From NCBI GenBank assembly GCA_964538875.1, contig CAZIHO010000003.1, forward strand, positions 1 through 64,000: a stretch of 64,000 nucleotides of DNA, in the 5' to 3' direction. Origin of the DNA: CAZIHO01 sp964538875 (GTDB lineage: Bacteria; Pseudomonadota; Gammaproteobacteria; Chromatiales; Chromatiaceae). The notes under the pieces are model-generated. The model did not search any database. It was not told the origin of the DNA and worked only from the letters and a program-made list of their open reading frames with translations. Shown here in pieces: positions 18,697-26,308 of the stretch (positions are counted from its first letter, which is position 1; every line of letters starts with the position of its first letter). The position numbers and the translations under genes are program-made.

Positions 18697-19908
18697 ATGA
18701 AGCGCAGAGACTTGTTGAAGTCCCTGGCGGCCCTGCCCGGCGCCGCCCTCGTGGCTCCTGGTTCGTCGTCGGAGGAATCCGAGCCCCAAGCGGCGCGGGT
18801 GCGACGCTATCGGCAGGTGGGTCGCACCGACCTGCGCATCAGCGATATTTCCTTTGGCGCCGGCCAGTTGCCGGCCGCGTCCCTGGTGCTGCGGGCCCTG
18901 GAACGGGGCGTCAATTATTTCGATACGGCGCCCGATTATGGCCAAAGCGAGGTCTATCTGGGTGAGGCGGTGGCCAAGTTCAAACAGCGGGATAAGCTGT
19001 ATCTGGCGTCCAAGTTCTGCGACGCCACGCCCTTCAAGGCCGGCAGCAGCCATTTGCAGGCGGGCAAGACCAAGCAGGAGTACAAGGACGCCATCGAGGG
19101 CAGTCTCAAGCGCCTGCGGACCGACTATCTGGACGTGGCCTTTGTGCATGCCATGGGCGAGCTGGAGGACCTAGAGCGGGAACGGGGGCGGTTGACTGAC
19201 CAGCAGATGTTGGCGGCGGCGGCGGAACTCAAGCAGGAGGGTAAGATCCGCTACCTGGCGGTGTCCTCCCACGGTCCCTACCACATGGAATTGTTGATGG
19301 GGGAGGCGATCCGTTCCGGCCATTTCGACTTGGTGATGCCGGCGTTCAACTTCATGAAATTTCCCAAGGTGCCGGATCTGCTCCAGGAGGCCCAGGCCCG
19401 GGGCGTGGGAGTGATTGCCATGAAGACCCTGGCCGGGGCCCGGGACATGTCCCTGGACGCCAAGGGCGGCCAGTTCGAGCAGGCCGCTTTCAAGTGGGTG
19501 CTCAAGCATCCGGAGGTGGCCGGGTTAGTGGTCACCATGAAGAAGGTGGGGGACCTGGATCTCTACCTCCCAGCGTCCGGGCAGGACCTTGGCGCCGGGG
19601 ATCAGCGCCTGCTGGACCGTTATGCGGCCCGCTACGGTCAGGACTATTGCCGCACCGGATGCAGCACTTGCGAGGCTTCCTGTCCCGTCGGCGTGTCCAT
19701 TGCCGCTATCTTGCGCTACCAGATGTATTTCGAGCAATACGGGGATGAAAAGCGGGCAATGCAGTCCTACGCGGCGCTGGGGACCAGCGCCGCGGTTTGC
19801 GCCGGCTGTGCAGTGCCGGCCTGTAATAGCGGCTGTCCCCATGGACTGCCGGTGGCGGCCAAACTCCAGGCCGCCCACGGCAGCCTGTCCTTCGCGGCCC
19901 ACGCCTAA
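18697..19908 (+). CDS. Tat-type aldo/keto reductase with C-terminal Fe-S motifs
   Basis: A 403-residue protein. The N-terminus MKRRDLLKSLAALPGAALV has a twin-arginine motif and a short hydrophobic stretch, suggesting folded export. The AKR barrel (about 40-310) keeps a plausible tetrad: Asp in NYFDTAPDYG, the following Tyr, Lys in LYLASKF and His in VAFVHAMG. The tail holds two ferredoxin-like clusters of cysteines (CSTCEASCPVG and CAGCAVPACNSGCPHG), so two [4Fe-4S] centres are likely. This architecture (COG1453-like) suggests a redox enzyme fed by electron carriers rather than NADPH. The substrate is unknown. It is followed 20 bases later by a membrane-anchored DUF6599-like protein. Confidence 0.8.
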   Translation: MKRRDLLKSLAALPGAALVAPGSSSEESEPQAARVRRYRQVGRTDLRISDISFGAGQLPAASLVLRALERGVNYFDTAPDYGQSEVYLGEAVAKFKQRDKLYLASKFCDATPFKAGSSHLQAGKTKQEYKDAIEGSLKRLRTDYLDVAFVHAMGELEDLERERGRLTDQQMLAAAAELKQEGKIRYLAVSSHGPYHMELLMGEAIRSGHFDLVMPAFNFMKFPKVPDLLQEAQARGVGVIAMKTLAGARDMSLDAKGGQFEQAAFKWVLKHPEVAGLVVTMKKVGDLDLYLPASGQDLGAGDQRLLDRYAARYGQDYCRTGCSTCEASCPVGVSIAAILRYQMYFEQYGDEKRAMQSYAALGTSAAVCAGCAVPACNSGCPHGLPVAAKLQAAHGSLSFAAHA

Positions 19909-19928
19909 CGGCGGCTGCTCTAGCGTCC

Positions 19929-20885
19929 ATGGAACAAGCAGTGGCGGAATCTCCCAGCGCGCCCCTATGGGTACGCCTGTTGTTGCTGGCCCTATTGCCG
20001 GTCATCGGGATCGGCCTGTACCTGGACGGTCAGCGCCAAGACACGGATCAGGTGCCCCTCAAGGCGCGCCAAGCGGTACCCAGCCCAGACCTGTTCCCAT
20101 CCCGCCTCGCCGGCCTGGACCGGGCCGGGCCGGTGCGTCATTACAGCCGTGACAACCTGTACGAGTACATCAACGGGCACGCAGAATATTTTCTCAGCGC
20201 CGGATTCAATGGCCTGGCGGTGGCCGAGTACGGGCCCCAGGATTCGCCCAGTCTGGTGGTGAACCTGTACGACCTGGGCGCGGCCCTCAATGCGTTCGGG
20301 GTGCTGGCCGACGAGGCCGGCGAACGGGACGCGCTGGATCTGGGTGCCCTGGGGTTCATGGTGGGCAAGGGGGCCAGCTTCATCCGGGGTCCCTACTATG
20401 TGCAACTGAGTCCCTTCGTCCCGGACCTGCCTCTGCTGGAGGCGGGCCGGGCGCTGGACGCCAATTTGGCCCGGCAAGTTACCTCCGCCAAGCTGGATTT
20501 TCGCTTCCCGGATTTGGGGCAGGTGAAGGGGACTCGCTACGTCAAGGAGTCCTATCAGGGACTAGATTTTTTGGGCCAGGTGCTGGAACGCCGCTACGAG
20601 CGGGACGGCGCTGAGCTGCGGGTGTTCCTGGTGACGGGTAGCGCCGAGCAGATCCAGGCCCTGGTGGCGGCATTCGAGCACCAATTCCGCCTGGATCAGG
20701 CGCCGGTTGAACTCCGGCCGGTGGGTTCCTTGACCTTCCATCTGGTTCAGGACCGCTACGAGGGGGATTGGTTCTTTCTGCCCCTGGCGGACCGTCTGCT
20801 AGGCGTGTTCGGTGCCTTGGATGCCCCGCTGGAGCGGGAGTTGGCGCAATGGGCTGGTCAGGAGCCGGTGGCGGTGAATCCCTAG
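19929..20885 (+). CDS. DUF6599-like membrane-anchored protein
   Basis: A 318-residue protein with one N-terminal membrane segment (VRLLLLALLPVIGIGLYL, about residues 17-34) and a large presumably periplasmic domain. Recognisable stretches are YSRDNLYEYINGHAEYFLSAGF and the repeated pattern of a family annotated as DUF6599, found in proteins next to Fe-S or redox genes. It lies 20 bases after the Tat aldo/keto reductase, so the pair may act together in the envelope. No catalytic motif is evident. The family name is from memory of the YEYINGHAE pattern. Confidence 0.6.
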   Translation: MEQAVAESPSAPLWVRLLLLALLPVIGIGLYLDGQRQDTDQVPLKARQAVPSPDLFPSRLAGLDRAGPVRHYSRDNLYEYINGHAEYFLSAGFNGLAVAEYGPQDSPSLVVNLYDLGAALNAFGVLADEAGERDALDLGALGFMVGKGASFIRGPYYVQLSPFVPDLPLLEAGRALDANLARQVTSAKLDFRFPDLGQVKGTRYVKESYQGLDFLGQVLERRYERDGAELRVFLVTGSAEQIQALVAAFEHQFRLDQAPVELRPVGSLTFHLVQDRYEGDWFFLPLADRLLGVFGALDAPLERELAQWAGQEPVAVNP

Positions 20886-20968
20886 TCGGCGAGGGGTCCA
20901 GGCACGGGGCGTTGCCCTTGCGGAACCAGTTTTTTCGCGTTCGCGCCGGTTCCAGCACCGGCTTGGGC

Positions 20969-20997
20969 TTGCGGAGCTTTTCCGCATCTTGTATATA
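20969..20997 (+). promoter_or_regulatory. Candidate sigma-70 promoter of dksA
   Basis: TTGCGG and TATATA are separated by exactly 17 bases, 42 bases upstream of the dksA start. The spacer contains half of a GCGGA/TCCGC stem (20971-20985). Fit to consensus is good at -35 (4/6) and -10 (5/6). Confidence 0.5.
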
Positions 20998-21038
20998 TTT
21001 CAGGCTAAGTTTCACATCGGCTGAGTAGGAGCAGGGGC

Positions 21039-21467
21039 ATGGCCCAGACTAAGGCCGTCGGCAGTTTCGGGTTTCCTCCTTACCCCCTCGCGGCGGGTGA
21101 GGACTATATGAATGAGAAACAAAAAGAACACTTCCGAGGCATTTTGATGGCTTGGAAAAAGGAACTCATGGAAGAAGTGGACCGCACGGTCCATCACATG
21201 AAGGACGAGGCGTCCAATTTCCCGGATCCCAACGACCGGGCGACCCAGGAGTCGGAGTTCAGCTTGGAATTGCGGGCCCGGGACCGGGAGCGCAAACTCA
21301 TCAAGAAGATCGACGAGACCCTGGATAAGATCGAAAGCGACGACTATGGCTACTGTGAAGCCTGTGGCGTCGAAATCGGTATCCGCCGGCTTGAGGCGCG
21401 GCCCACCGCCAGCCTCTGTATCGACTGCAAAACCCTGGAAGAAATCCGGGAAAAGCAGATGAGTTGA
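21039..21467 (+). CDS. dksA: RNA polymerase-binding transcription factor DksA
   Basis: A 142-residue DksA that binds the RNA polymerase secondary channel and acts with ppGpp on stringent control. The core is nearly textbook: YMNEKQKEHFRGILMAWKKEL, then the coiled-coil tip NFPDPNDRATQESEFSLELR with the DxxDxA-type acidic tip (DPNDRA), and the zinc finger CEACGVEIG...CIDCKTLEEI. It has its own candidate promoter just upstream. It sits alone ahead of ssb, separated by about 150 bases. Confidence 0.97.
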   Translation: MAQTKAVGSFGFPPYPLAAGEDYMNEKQKEHFRGILMAWKKELMEEVDRTVHHMKDEASNFPDPNDRATQESEFSLELRARDRERKLIKKIDETLDKIESDDYGYCEACGVEIGIRRLEARPTASLCIDCKTLEEIREKQMS

Positions 21468-21615
21468 GGAATGTCGGGCAATCCGGGCCCGACGGATGGA
21501 AGCCGGCGCTACCTGGCGTGCCGGGTCCGGACGGTCAAGTTCCCTCAGGCTCCTCCCCAGCATGTTGGCGGCTGTTGCGGCCGCCGGCACCAGTAAGTTA
21601 AGGAAATAACCAGAG

Positions 21616-22095
21616 ATGGCCAAAGGCAGCGTCAACAAAGTTATTTTGATTGGGAATTTGGGAGCTGATCCAGAGGTCCGGTATATGCCGAGCGGCGGGG
21701 CGGTGGCCAATTTGCGGGTCGCCACTACCGAGTCATGGAAGGACCGCAACAGCGGCGAAACCCAGGAACACACCGAATGGCACCGGGTTTCCCTGTTTGG
21801 CAAATTGGGCGAAATCGCTGGCCAATACCTGCGCAAGGGCGCCAAGGTGTACCTGGAAGGGCAGATCCGCACCCGTAAGTGGCAGGACCAGAGCGGCCAA
21901 GACCGCTATTCCACGGAAATCGTGGCGGACGAAATGCAAATGCTGGACCGTCGCGGCGGTGACGCTGGCTTGGAGCCGGGCTACGGAGCGCCGCGCCCAG
22001 CCAGCGGTGGTCCGGGACCCTCCGGCGGTGGCGGGCGGCCGTCCCAGTCGCCACCGGACGGGCCTGATTTCCCGGATGACGATATTCCCTTCTAA
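21616..22095 (+). CDS. ssb: Single-stranded DNA-binding protein
   Basis: A 159-residue SSB with an N-terminal OB fold (NKVILIGNLGADPEVRYMPSG ... ATTESWKDRNSGE ... EWHRVSLFGKLGEIAGQYL) and a Gly/Pro-rich linker. It ends in the acidic tip FPDDDIPF that docks replication and repair proteins. Length is close to the family norm. It starts after GGAAATAACCAGAG, about 150 bases from dksA. The downstream rfbB starts 12 bases later, so rfbBACD may partly share its transcript. Confidence 0.97.
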   Translation: MAKGSVNKVILIGNLGADPEVRYMPSGGAVANLRVATTESWKDRNSGETQEHTEWHRVSLFGKLGEIAGQYLRKGAKVYLEGQIRTRKWQDQSGQDRYSTEIVADEMQMLDRRGGDAGLEPGYGAPRPASGGPGPSGGGGRPSQSPPDGPDFPDDDIPF

Positions 22096-22107
22096 CAGGA
22101 ATTTTCC

Positions 22108-23169
22108 ATGCGCTCGATTTTGGTAACCGGCGGCGCCGGTTTCATCGGGGGCAATTTTGTCCATTTCCTGTTGAGCCGGGACGACGTCCAGGTGGTCAAC
22201 CTGGACAAGCTAACCTACGCCGGCAATCTGGATACCCTGGCGTCTCTGCGGGACAATCCCCGCCACCGTTTCGTGGCTGGTGACATCGGGGACGCCGAAC
22301 TGGTGGGGCGCCTGCTAGCGGACCATCAAATCGACGCCCTGGTCAACTTCGCTGCTGAAAGCCATGTGGACCGGTCCATCGATGGTCCGGCGGCTTTCAT
22401 CCACACCAACCTGGTGGGCACCTTTAATTTGCTGGATCGGGTCCGGGCCTACTGGAGCGGGTTGGAACCTGCCCGGCGGGCCGGATTCCGCTTCTTGCAC
22501 GTCTCCACGGACGAAGTCTATGGTTCCCTGGGCGCCCAAGGCCGCTTCACAGAGGAAACCCCCTACGCGCCCAATTCTCCCTATTCGGCATCCAAGGCCG
22601 GGTCGGATCATCTGGTCCGGGCCTGGTTCCACACCTATGGGCTGCCGGTGCTAACCACTAACTGTTCCAACAATTACGGTCCCTACCAGTTCCCGGAGAA
22701 ACTCATCCCCCTGTTCATCCTCAAGGCGTTGCGGGGTGAGACGCTGCCCATCTACGGCGACGGCGGTAACGTGCGGGACTGGCTGTACGTGGAAGACCAT
22801 TGCCGGGCCATCTGGCGGGTGCTGGAGGCGGGCCGTCCCGGCCAGGTGTACAACGTGGGCGGCGACAGCGAGCGCACTAATCTCCAGGTCATAGATATCC
22901 TGTGCGCCCTGCTGGATGATCTGGTGCCGGACTCTCCCCACCGGCCCCACGGCTCTCTCAAGAGTTTCGTGCCGGATCGGCCTGGACACGATCGCCGTTA
23001 CGCTATCGACGCCAGCAAGTTGTGCCGGGAACTGGGTTGGACGCCCCAGGAGAGCTTCGAAACCGGCCTGCGCGCCACGGTCCAGTGGTACTTGGAGCAC
23101 CAGGATTGGGTGGGGCGGGTGATGGATGGCAGCTATCGGGGCGAACGGCTCGGCGCGGGGGGGAACTGA
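22108..23169 (+). CDS. rfbB: dTDP-glucose 4,6-dehydratase
   Basis: A 353-residue SDR-type dehydratase, second step of dTDP-L-rhamnose synthesis. Motifs: GGAGFIGGNFV (NAD binding), HVSTDEVYG with the catalytic Thr-Asp-Glu, and YSASKAGSDHLVRAW with the Tyr-Lys pair. NNYGPYQFPEKLIPL and RDWLYVEDHCRA are typical RmlB stretches. It is first of four genes (rfbBACD) packed with gaps or overlaps of 3, -4 and -11 bases. Confidence 0.96.
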   Translation: MRSILVTGGAGFIGGNFVHFLLSRDDVQVVNLDKLTYAGNLDTLASLRDNPRHRFVAGDIGDAELVGRLLADHQIDALVNFAAESHVDRSIDGPAAFIHTNLVGTFNLLDRVRAYWSGLEPARRAGFRFLHVSTDEVYGSLGAQGRFTEETPYAPNSPYSASKAGSDHLVRAWFHTYGLPVLTTNCSNNYGPYQFPEKLIPLFILKALRGETLPIYGDGGNVRDWLYVEDHCRAIWRVLEAGRPGQVYNVGGDSERTNLQVIDILCALLDDLVPDSPHRPHGSLKSFVPDRPGHDRRYAIDASKLCRELGWTPQESFETGLRATVQWYLEHQDWVGRVMDGSYRGERLGAGGN

Positions 23170-23172
23170 CCT

Positions 23173-24060
23173 ATGGGCAGGCGCAAGGGCATCATTTTGG
23201 CGGGGGGCTCCGGCACCCGGTTGTATCCCCTGACCCAGTGCATCAGCAAGCAACTGCTGCCGGTGTACGACAAGCCCATGATTTATTATCCCCTTTCCAT
23301 CCTGATGTTGGCGGGGATCCGGGAGATTCTTGTCATCACCACGCCGCGGGACGCCGCCGCCTTCCAGGAATTGCTGGGGGATGGTTCCCAGTGGGGCGTG
23401 GACATTCAGTATGCCCAGCAGCCCCAGCCCGGTGGTTTGGCCCAGGCCTTTCTAATTGGCGCTGAGTTTCTGGCCGGGCAACCCTGCTGCTTGATCCTGG
23501 GCGACAATATTTTTTATGGCCATGGCCTGATCCGCCAACTGCGGGTGGCCGCCGAACGCACCCAGGGAGCGACCGTATTCGGTTATTGGGTCAAGGACCC
23601 GGAACGTTACGGCGTGGCGGTCTTCGACGGGGCCGGCAACCTGGTGGGTTTGGAGGAAAAGCCCCCAGAGCCTAAGTCTAATTACGCCGTGACTGGCATC
23701 TATTTCTACGATCAACGGGTCACGGAACTAGTCCAGAATCTAGCGCCTTCCGCCCGGGGTGAGTTGGAAATCACCGATCTCAACAATCTCTATCTGCGGG
23801 ATGGTGCCCTGTACCTGGAAAAGCTGGGGCGCGGCATCGCCTGGCTGGATACCGGCACCTTCGAGTCCCTGATGCAGGCTGCCACCTACATCGAAACCAT
23901 CGAGTTGCGCCAGGGGCTGAAGATTTGCTGTCCCGAGGAAATCGCTTTCGAGTCTGGGTGGATCGACGCCGGGCAACTGCGGACCCTGGCGGAGCCCCTG
24001 GCCAAGAACAGCTACGGCGACTACCTGCTCAATCTCCTGCACCGGCGCGTGGTGGAATGA
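23173..24060 (+). CDS. rfbA: Glucose-1-phosphate thymidylyltransferase
   Basis: A 295-residue RmlA, which joins dTTP and glucose 1-phosphate to dTDP-glucose, the committed step. The nucleotidyltransferase signature GIILAGGSGTRLYPLT is at the N-terminus, followed by SKQLLPVYDKPMIYYPLS and the metal-binding LGDNIFYG. VGLEEKPPEPKSNYAVTG and AWLDTGTFESLMQA complete the family pattern. The stop overlaps the rfbC start as ATGA. Confidence 0.97.
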   Translation: MGRRKGIILAGGSGTRLYPLTQCISKQLLPVYDKPMIYYPLSILMLAGIREILVITTPRDAAAFQELLGDGSQWGVDIQYAQQPQPGGLAQAFLIGAEFLAGQPCCLILGDNIFYGHGLIRQLRVAAERTQGATVFGYWVKDPERYGVAVFDGAGNLVGLEEKPPEPKSNYAVTGIYFYDQRVTELVQNLAPSARGELEITDLNNLYLRDGALYLEKLGRGIAWLDTGTFESLMQAATYIETIELRQGLKICCPEEIAFESGWIDAGQLRTLAEPLAKNSYGDYLLNLLHRRVVE

Positions 24061-24617
24061 AGGTCAAGGGTACGGAAATCCCTGGGGTGCTGCTGATCGA
24101 ACCCCGGATCTTCGGCGACCACCGGGGCTGGTTCATGGAATCCTGGCAGAGGGATCGCTACCTGGAGGCCGGCATCCCCGGCCAATTTGCCCAGGACAAC
24201 CAGGCCTATTCCCGGCGCGGCGTGTTGCGGGGCCTGCACCTGCAACACCCCCAGGGCCAGGGCAAGCTGGTCCAGGTGCTACAGGGTGAGGTGTTTGACG
24301 TGGCGGTGGACCTGCGCCAGGGTTCCCCCTGGTTTGGGCGCTGGGTCGGCGTGACCCTGGATGGCGATTCCAAGCGCCAGTTCTGGGTGCCAGCCGGGTT
24401 CGGCCACGGCTATCTGGTGCTGAGCGCCGAGGCCCTCTTTAGCTATAAATGTACTGAGCTGTACCGGCCAGAATACGAATTCTCGGTGCGCTGGGACGAC
24501 CCGGACATCGGCATAGACTGGCCCTTGGATGTCGTGCCGGCCCTGTCCGACAAGGACCAAGCCGCGTTGAATCTGCGCCAAATCCCCGCCGCCAGGTTAC
24601 CGGTTTATGGGCTCTGA
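24057..24617 (+). CDS. rfbC: dTDP-4-dehydrorhamnose 3,5-epimerase
   Basis: A 186-residue RmlC cupin, third step of dTDP-L-rhamnose synthesis. I start it at the ATG in the rfbA stop (MKVKGTEIPGVLLIEPRIFG); the frame is open further upstream but reads through rfbA. Catalytic His and neighbours are visible in RGVLRGLHLQHP and the Asp/Tyr region DVAVDLRQGSPWFG; WVPAGFGHGYLVLS is the conserved core. Its end overlaps rfbD by 11 bases. Confidence 0.96.
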   Translation: MKVKGTEIPGVLLIEPRIFGDHRGWFMESWQRDRYLEAGIPGQFAQDNQAYSRRGVLRGLHLQHPQGQGKLVQVLQGEVFDVAVDLRQGSPWFGRWVGVTLDGDSKRQFWVPAGFGHGYLVLSAEALFSYKCTELYRPEYEFSVRWDDPDIGIDWPLDVVPALSDKDQAALNLRQIPAARLPVYGL

Positions 24618-25503
24618 GCGGTCCCGCATCCTGGTGTTGGGCGCCAGCGGCCAGGTGGGCCGGGAATTGTTGCGGACGCTGGCACCCCTGGGGGAGGTGG
24701 TTGCCGCCTCCCTGGAGGCGGATTGCGGCCTGCGCCTCGACCTCAGCCAGCCGGATACCCTGGCGCCCCTGCTGGACCAGGTCAAGCCCAGGGTGTTGGT
24801 CAACGCGGCCGCCTATACGGCGGTGGACCGGGCGGAAGCAGAGCCCCAGTTGGCCCAATTGGTGAACGGGGCAGCGGTGGCCGAGTTGGGCCGGCTGGCG
24901 GCGCAGCAGGGGCTGGCTCTGATCCATTATTCAACGGATTTCGTCTATTCCGGGGACGGGCAGCGGCCCTACCGGGAGGAGGATCCCACCGGGCCCCTCA
25001 ATGTTTATGGGGCCAGCAAGTTGGCCGGCGACCAGGCGCTGCTGGGGTCCGGGGCGGCGGCGCTGATTTTCCGCACCAGTTGGGTATATGGAACCCATGG
25101 GCACAACTTCCTGCGCACCATGCTGCGTCTGTTCCGGGAGCGGGACGAGGTACGGGTGGTGGACGATCAGATTGGCAGTCCCACCTGGAGCCGCCTGATC
25201 GCGGAAGTGACCGCCCAGGTGCTGGGCCGAATGTTGGCCGGCAATCTCGATCCGGCCCAGGCGCGGGGTGTCTATCACCTGTCTGGCGGTGGTCAAACCA
25301 GTTGGCACGGCTTTGCCCGCGCCATCCTGGACCAGTCCGGTCTGACCTGTCGGCTGGTGCCCATCCTAACCCAGGACTATCCCACGCCCGCCCGGCGTCC
25401 CGCTTATTCGGTGTTGGACAATAGTAAGCTGGCGACGGATTGGGGACTGGCGTTACCAGACTGGCGTCAGTCCCTGGCCCAGTGCCTGGCCGACCTGGCC
25501 TAA
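24607..25503 (+). CDS. rfbD: dTDP-4-dehydrorhamnose reductase
   Basis: A 298-residue RmlD, the last step, reducing dTDP-4-keto-rhamnose to dTDP-L-rhamnose. It has the NAD(P)-binding LVLGASGQVGRELL, VNAAAYTAVDRAEAEP, the STDFVYSGD active-site strand and YGASKLAGDQAL with Tyr-Lys. It closes the rfbBACD operon. Rhamnose is a likely component of the LPS or capsule assembled by the glycan genes on the opposite strand at 26.3-28.8 kb. Confidence 0.96.
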   Translation: MGSERSRILVLGASGQVGRELLRTLAPLGEVVAASLEADCGLRLDLSQPDTLAPLLDQVKPRVLVNAAAYTAVDRAEAEPQLAQLVNGAAVAELGRLAAQQGLALIHYSTDFVYSGDGQRPYREEDPTGPLNVYGASKLAGDQALLGSGAAALIFRTSWVYGTHGHNFLRTMLRLFRERDEVRVVDDQIGSPTWSRLIAEVTAQVLGRMLAGNLDPAQARGVYHLSGGGQTSWHGFARAILDQSGLTCRLVPILTQDYPTPARRPAYSVLDNSKLATDWGLALPDWRQSLAQCLADLA

Positions 25504-25652
25504 GGAACGGACTCGCGGGCCGGCTGGGAGTCCTGGTGCCGGCCAAATAGGGCACGCAGCAGACGGGACAGCAGCAGCGCCCCCAGCAAATACAGCCCAA
25601 CCACCAGCACTAGCATCAGTAAGGCGCCAAACACGCCGAGTAGGTTATCCAC
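25500..25652 (-). CDS. Tiny membrane protein, 50 aa
   Basis: A 50-codon frame starting at GTG with GGAGG 8 bases upstream, strong support for translation. The product MDNLLGVFGALLMLVLVVGL continues into a second hydrophobic stretch YLLGALLLSRLLRALFG and a polar tail, giving one long or two short membrane helices. Its stop overlaps the rfbD stop region on the other strand. It looks related to the 57-residue protein upstream at 25824-25997: both share LL near the start, M eight to nine residues on, and GLYL. Function unknown. Confidence 0.6.
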   Translation of the reverse strand: MDNLLGVFGALLMLVLVVGLYLLGALLLSRLLRALFGRHQDSQPARESVP

Positions 25653-25769
25653 GGTTCATACCTCCGCCGGGAAAAGCCTTGGGGATGAGCTGGCGGATTC
25701 CTGGTTTCCAATCCTGGATCGGGTGCAAGGAAATCCCAGGTTGTTCTATTCCAGCCAGCTAAATCCTGC

Positions 25770-25808
25770 AAAAAGGCGACCCCGCCCCAGGCGGGGCGGG
25801 GGCGTCGC
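25770..25808 (-). terminator. Rho-independent terminator after tiny membrane gene
   Basis: On the minus strand a GC-rich stem (GCGAC...GTCGC outer, CCCGCCCC/GGGGCGGG inner, 3-base loop AGG) is followed at once by GCCTTTTTG. It lies 15 bases past the stop of the 57-residue gene and separates it from the 50-residue gene. Confidence 0.75.
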
Positions 25809-25823
25809 TTGGTTTGTCCGACC

Positions 25824-25997
25824 TTATGGGGTTGAGGGGCTGTCGGCAGTTTCTGGCTTGACCCGCCTGCTGAACAGCGTGCCCGTCAGCGCCGACTTGG
25901 CCAGGGCGATCCCGCGGGAAAGACCCGTGACCAGGTAGAGGCCAAACAACAGTACAAACATGGCAACAGCGCGGAGCGCGGCAAGTAGGCTAGTCAT
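25824..25997 (-). CDS. Tiny membrane protein, 57 aa
   Basis: A 57-residue frame starting MTSLLAALRAVAMFVLLFGL, with GAGG 9 bases before the ATG; an in-frame start five codons earlier has no comparable site. One clear membrane helix (about residues 5-27) is followed by an amphipathic part and a basic-to-polar tail (RRVKPETADSPSTP). A terminator follows directly and an AT-rich leader with an inverted repeat precedes it, so this looks like a self-standing expressed gene. It shares spacing and the GLYL motif with the 50-residue neighbour. Function unknown; a stress-induced or regulatory small membrane protein is conceivable. Confidence 0.65.
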   Translation of the reverse strand: MTSLLAALRAVAMFVLLFGLYLVTGLSRGIALAKSALTGTLFSRRVKPETADSPSTP

Positions 25998-26028
25998 GGT
26001 AAAAAACCTCATATCAGTTGAATAATTT

Positions 26029-26052
26029 AATATGTTCGTATATTAACATATT
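26029..26052. promoter_or_regulatory. Inverted repeat upstream of tiny membrane gene
   Basis: AATATGTT and AACATATT form a perfect 8-base inverted repeat with an 8-base spacer, in a strongly AT-rich tract 32 bases before the 57-residue gene. It could be an operator. The surrounding 311 bases (25998-26308) hold no convincing gene. Confidence 0.4.
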
Positions 26053-26164
26053 CTAATAAAAAGTAAAGCCTTCAGTGGGGCCGGCGGGCGGAATATCGCG
26101 ATAGGACTTGGGTAGGTCCACCCAGCCGGCGCCGGGACACGAGGGAATTAAATCAGATAAAAGC

Positions 26165-26199
26165 AAAAAAGCCTTTTTAAAGGCGCTAAGCCCTGCGCC
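26165..26199 (-). terminator. Putative terminator of the glycan gene cluster
   Basis: On the minus strand GGCGC/GCGCC with an 8-base loop is followed by TTTAAAAAGGC and a run of six T. It lies about 110 bases past the stop of the UPF0104 membrane protein gene, the last of the leftward three-gene cluster. Confidence 0.5.
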
Positions 26200-26308
26200 T
26201 TACCTGGAGAAATTAGCCCCGGGGACGGCGTTGATCGCCGGATGGGTCTGGCCGGTTGGAGCGTGCCAAGCCCGCCGGCCCAGGAGCCAGGACAGACTGG
26301 CGCTCGCG

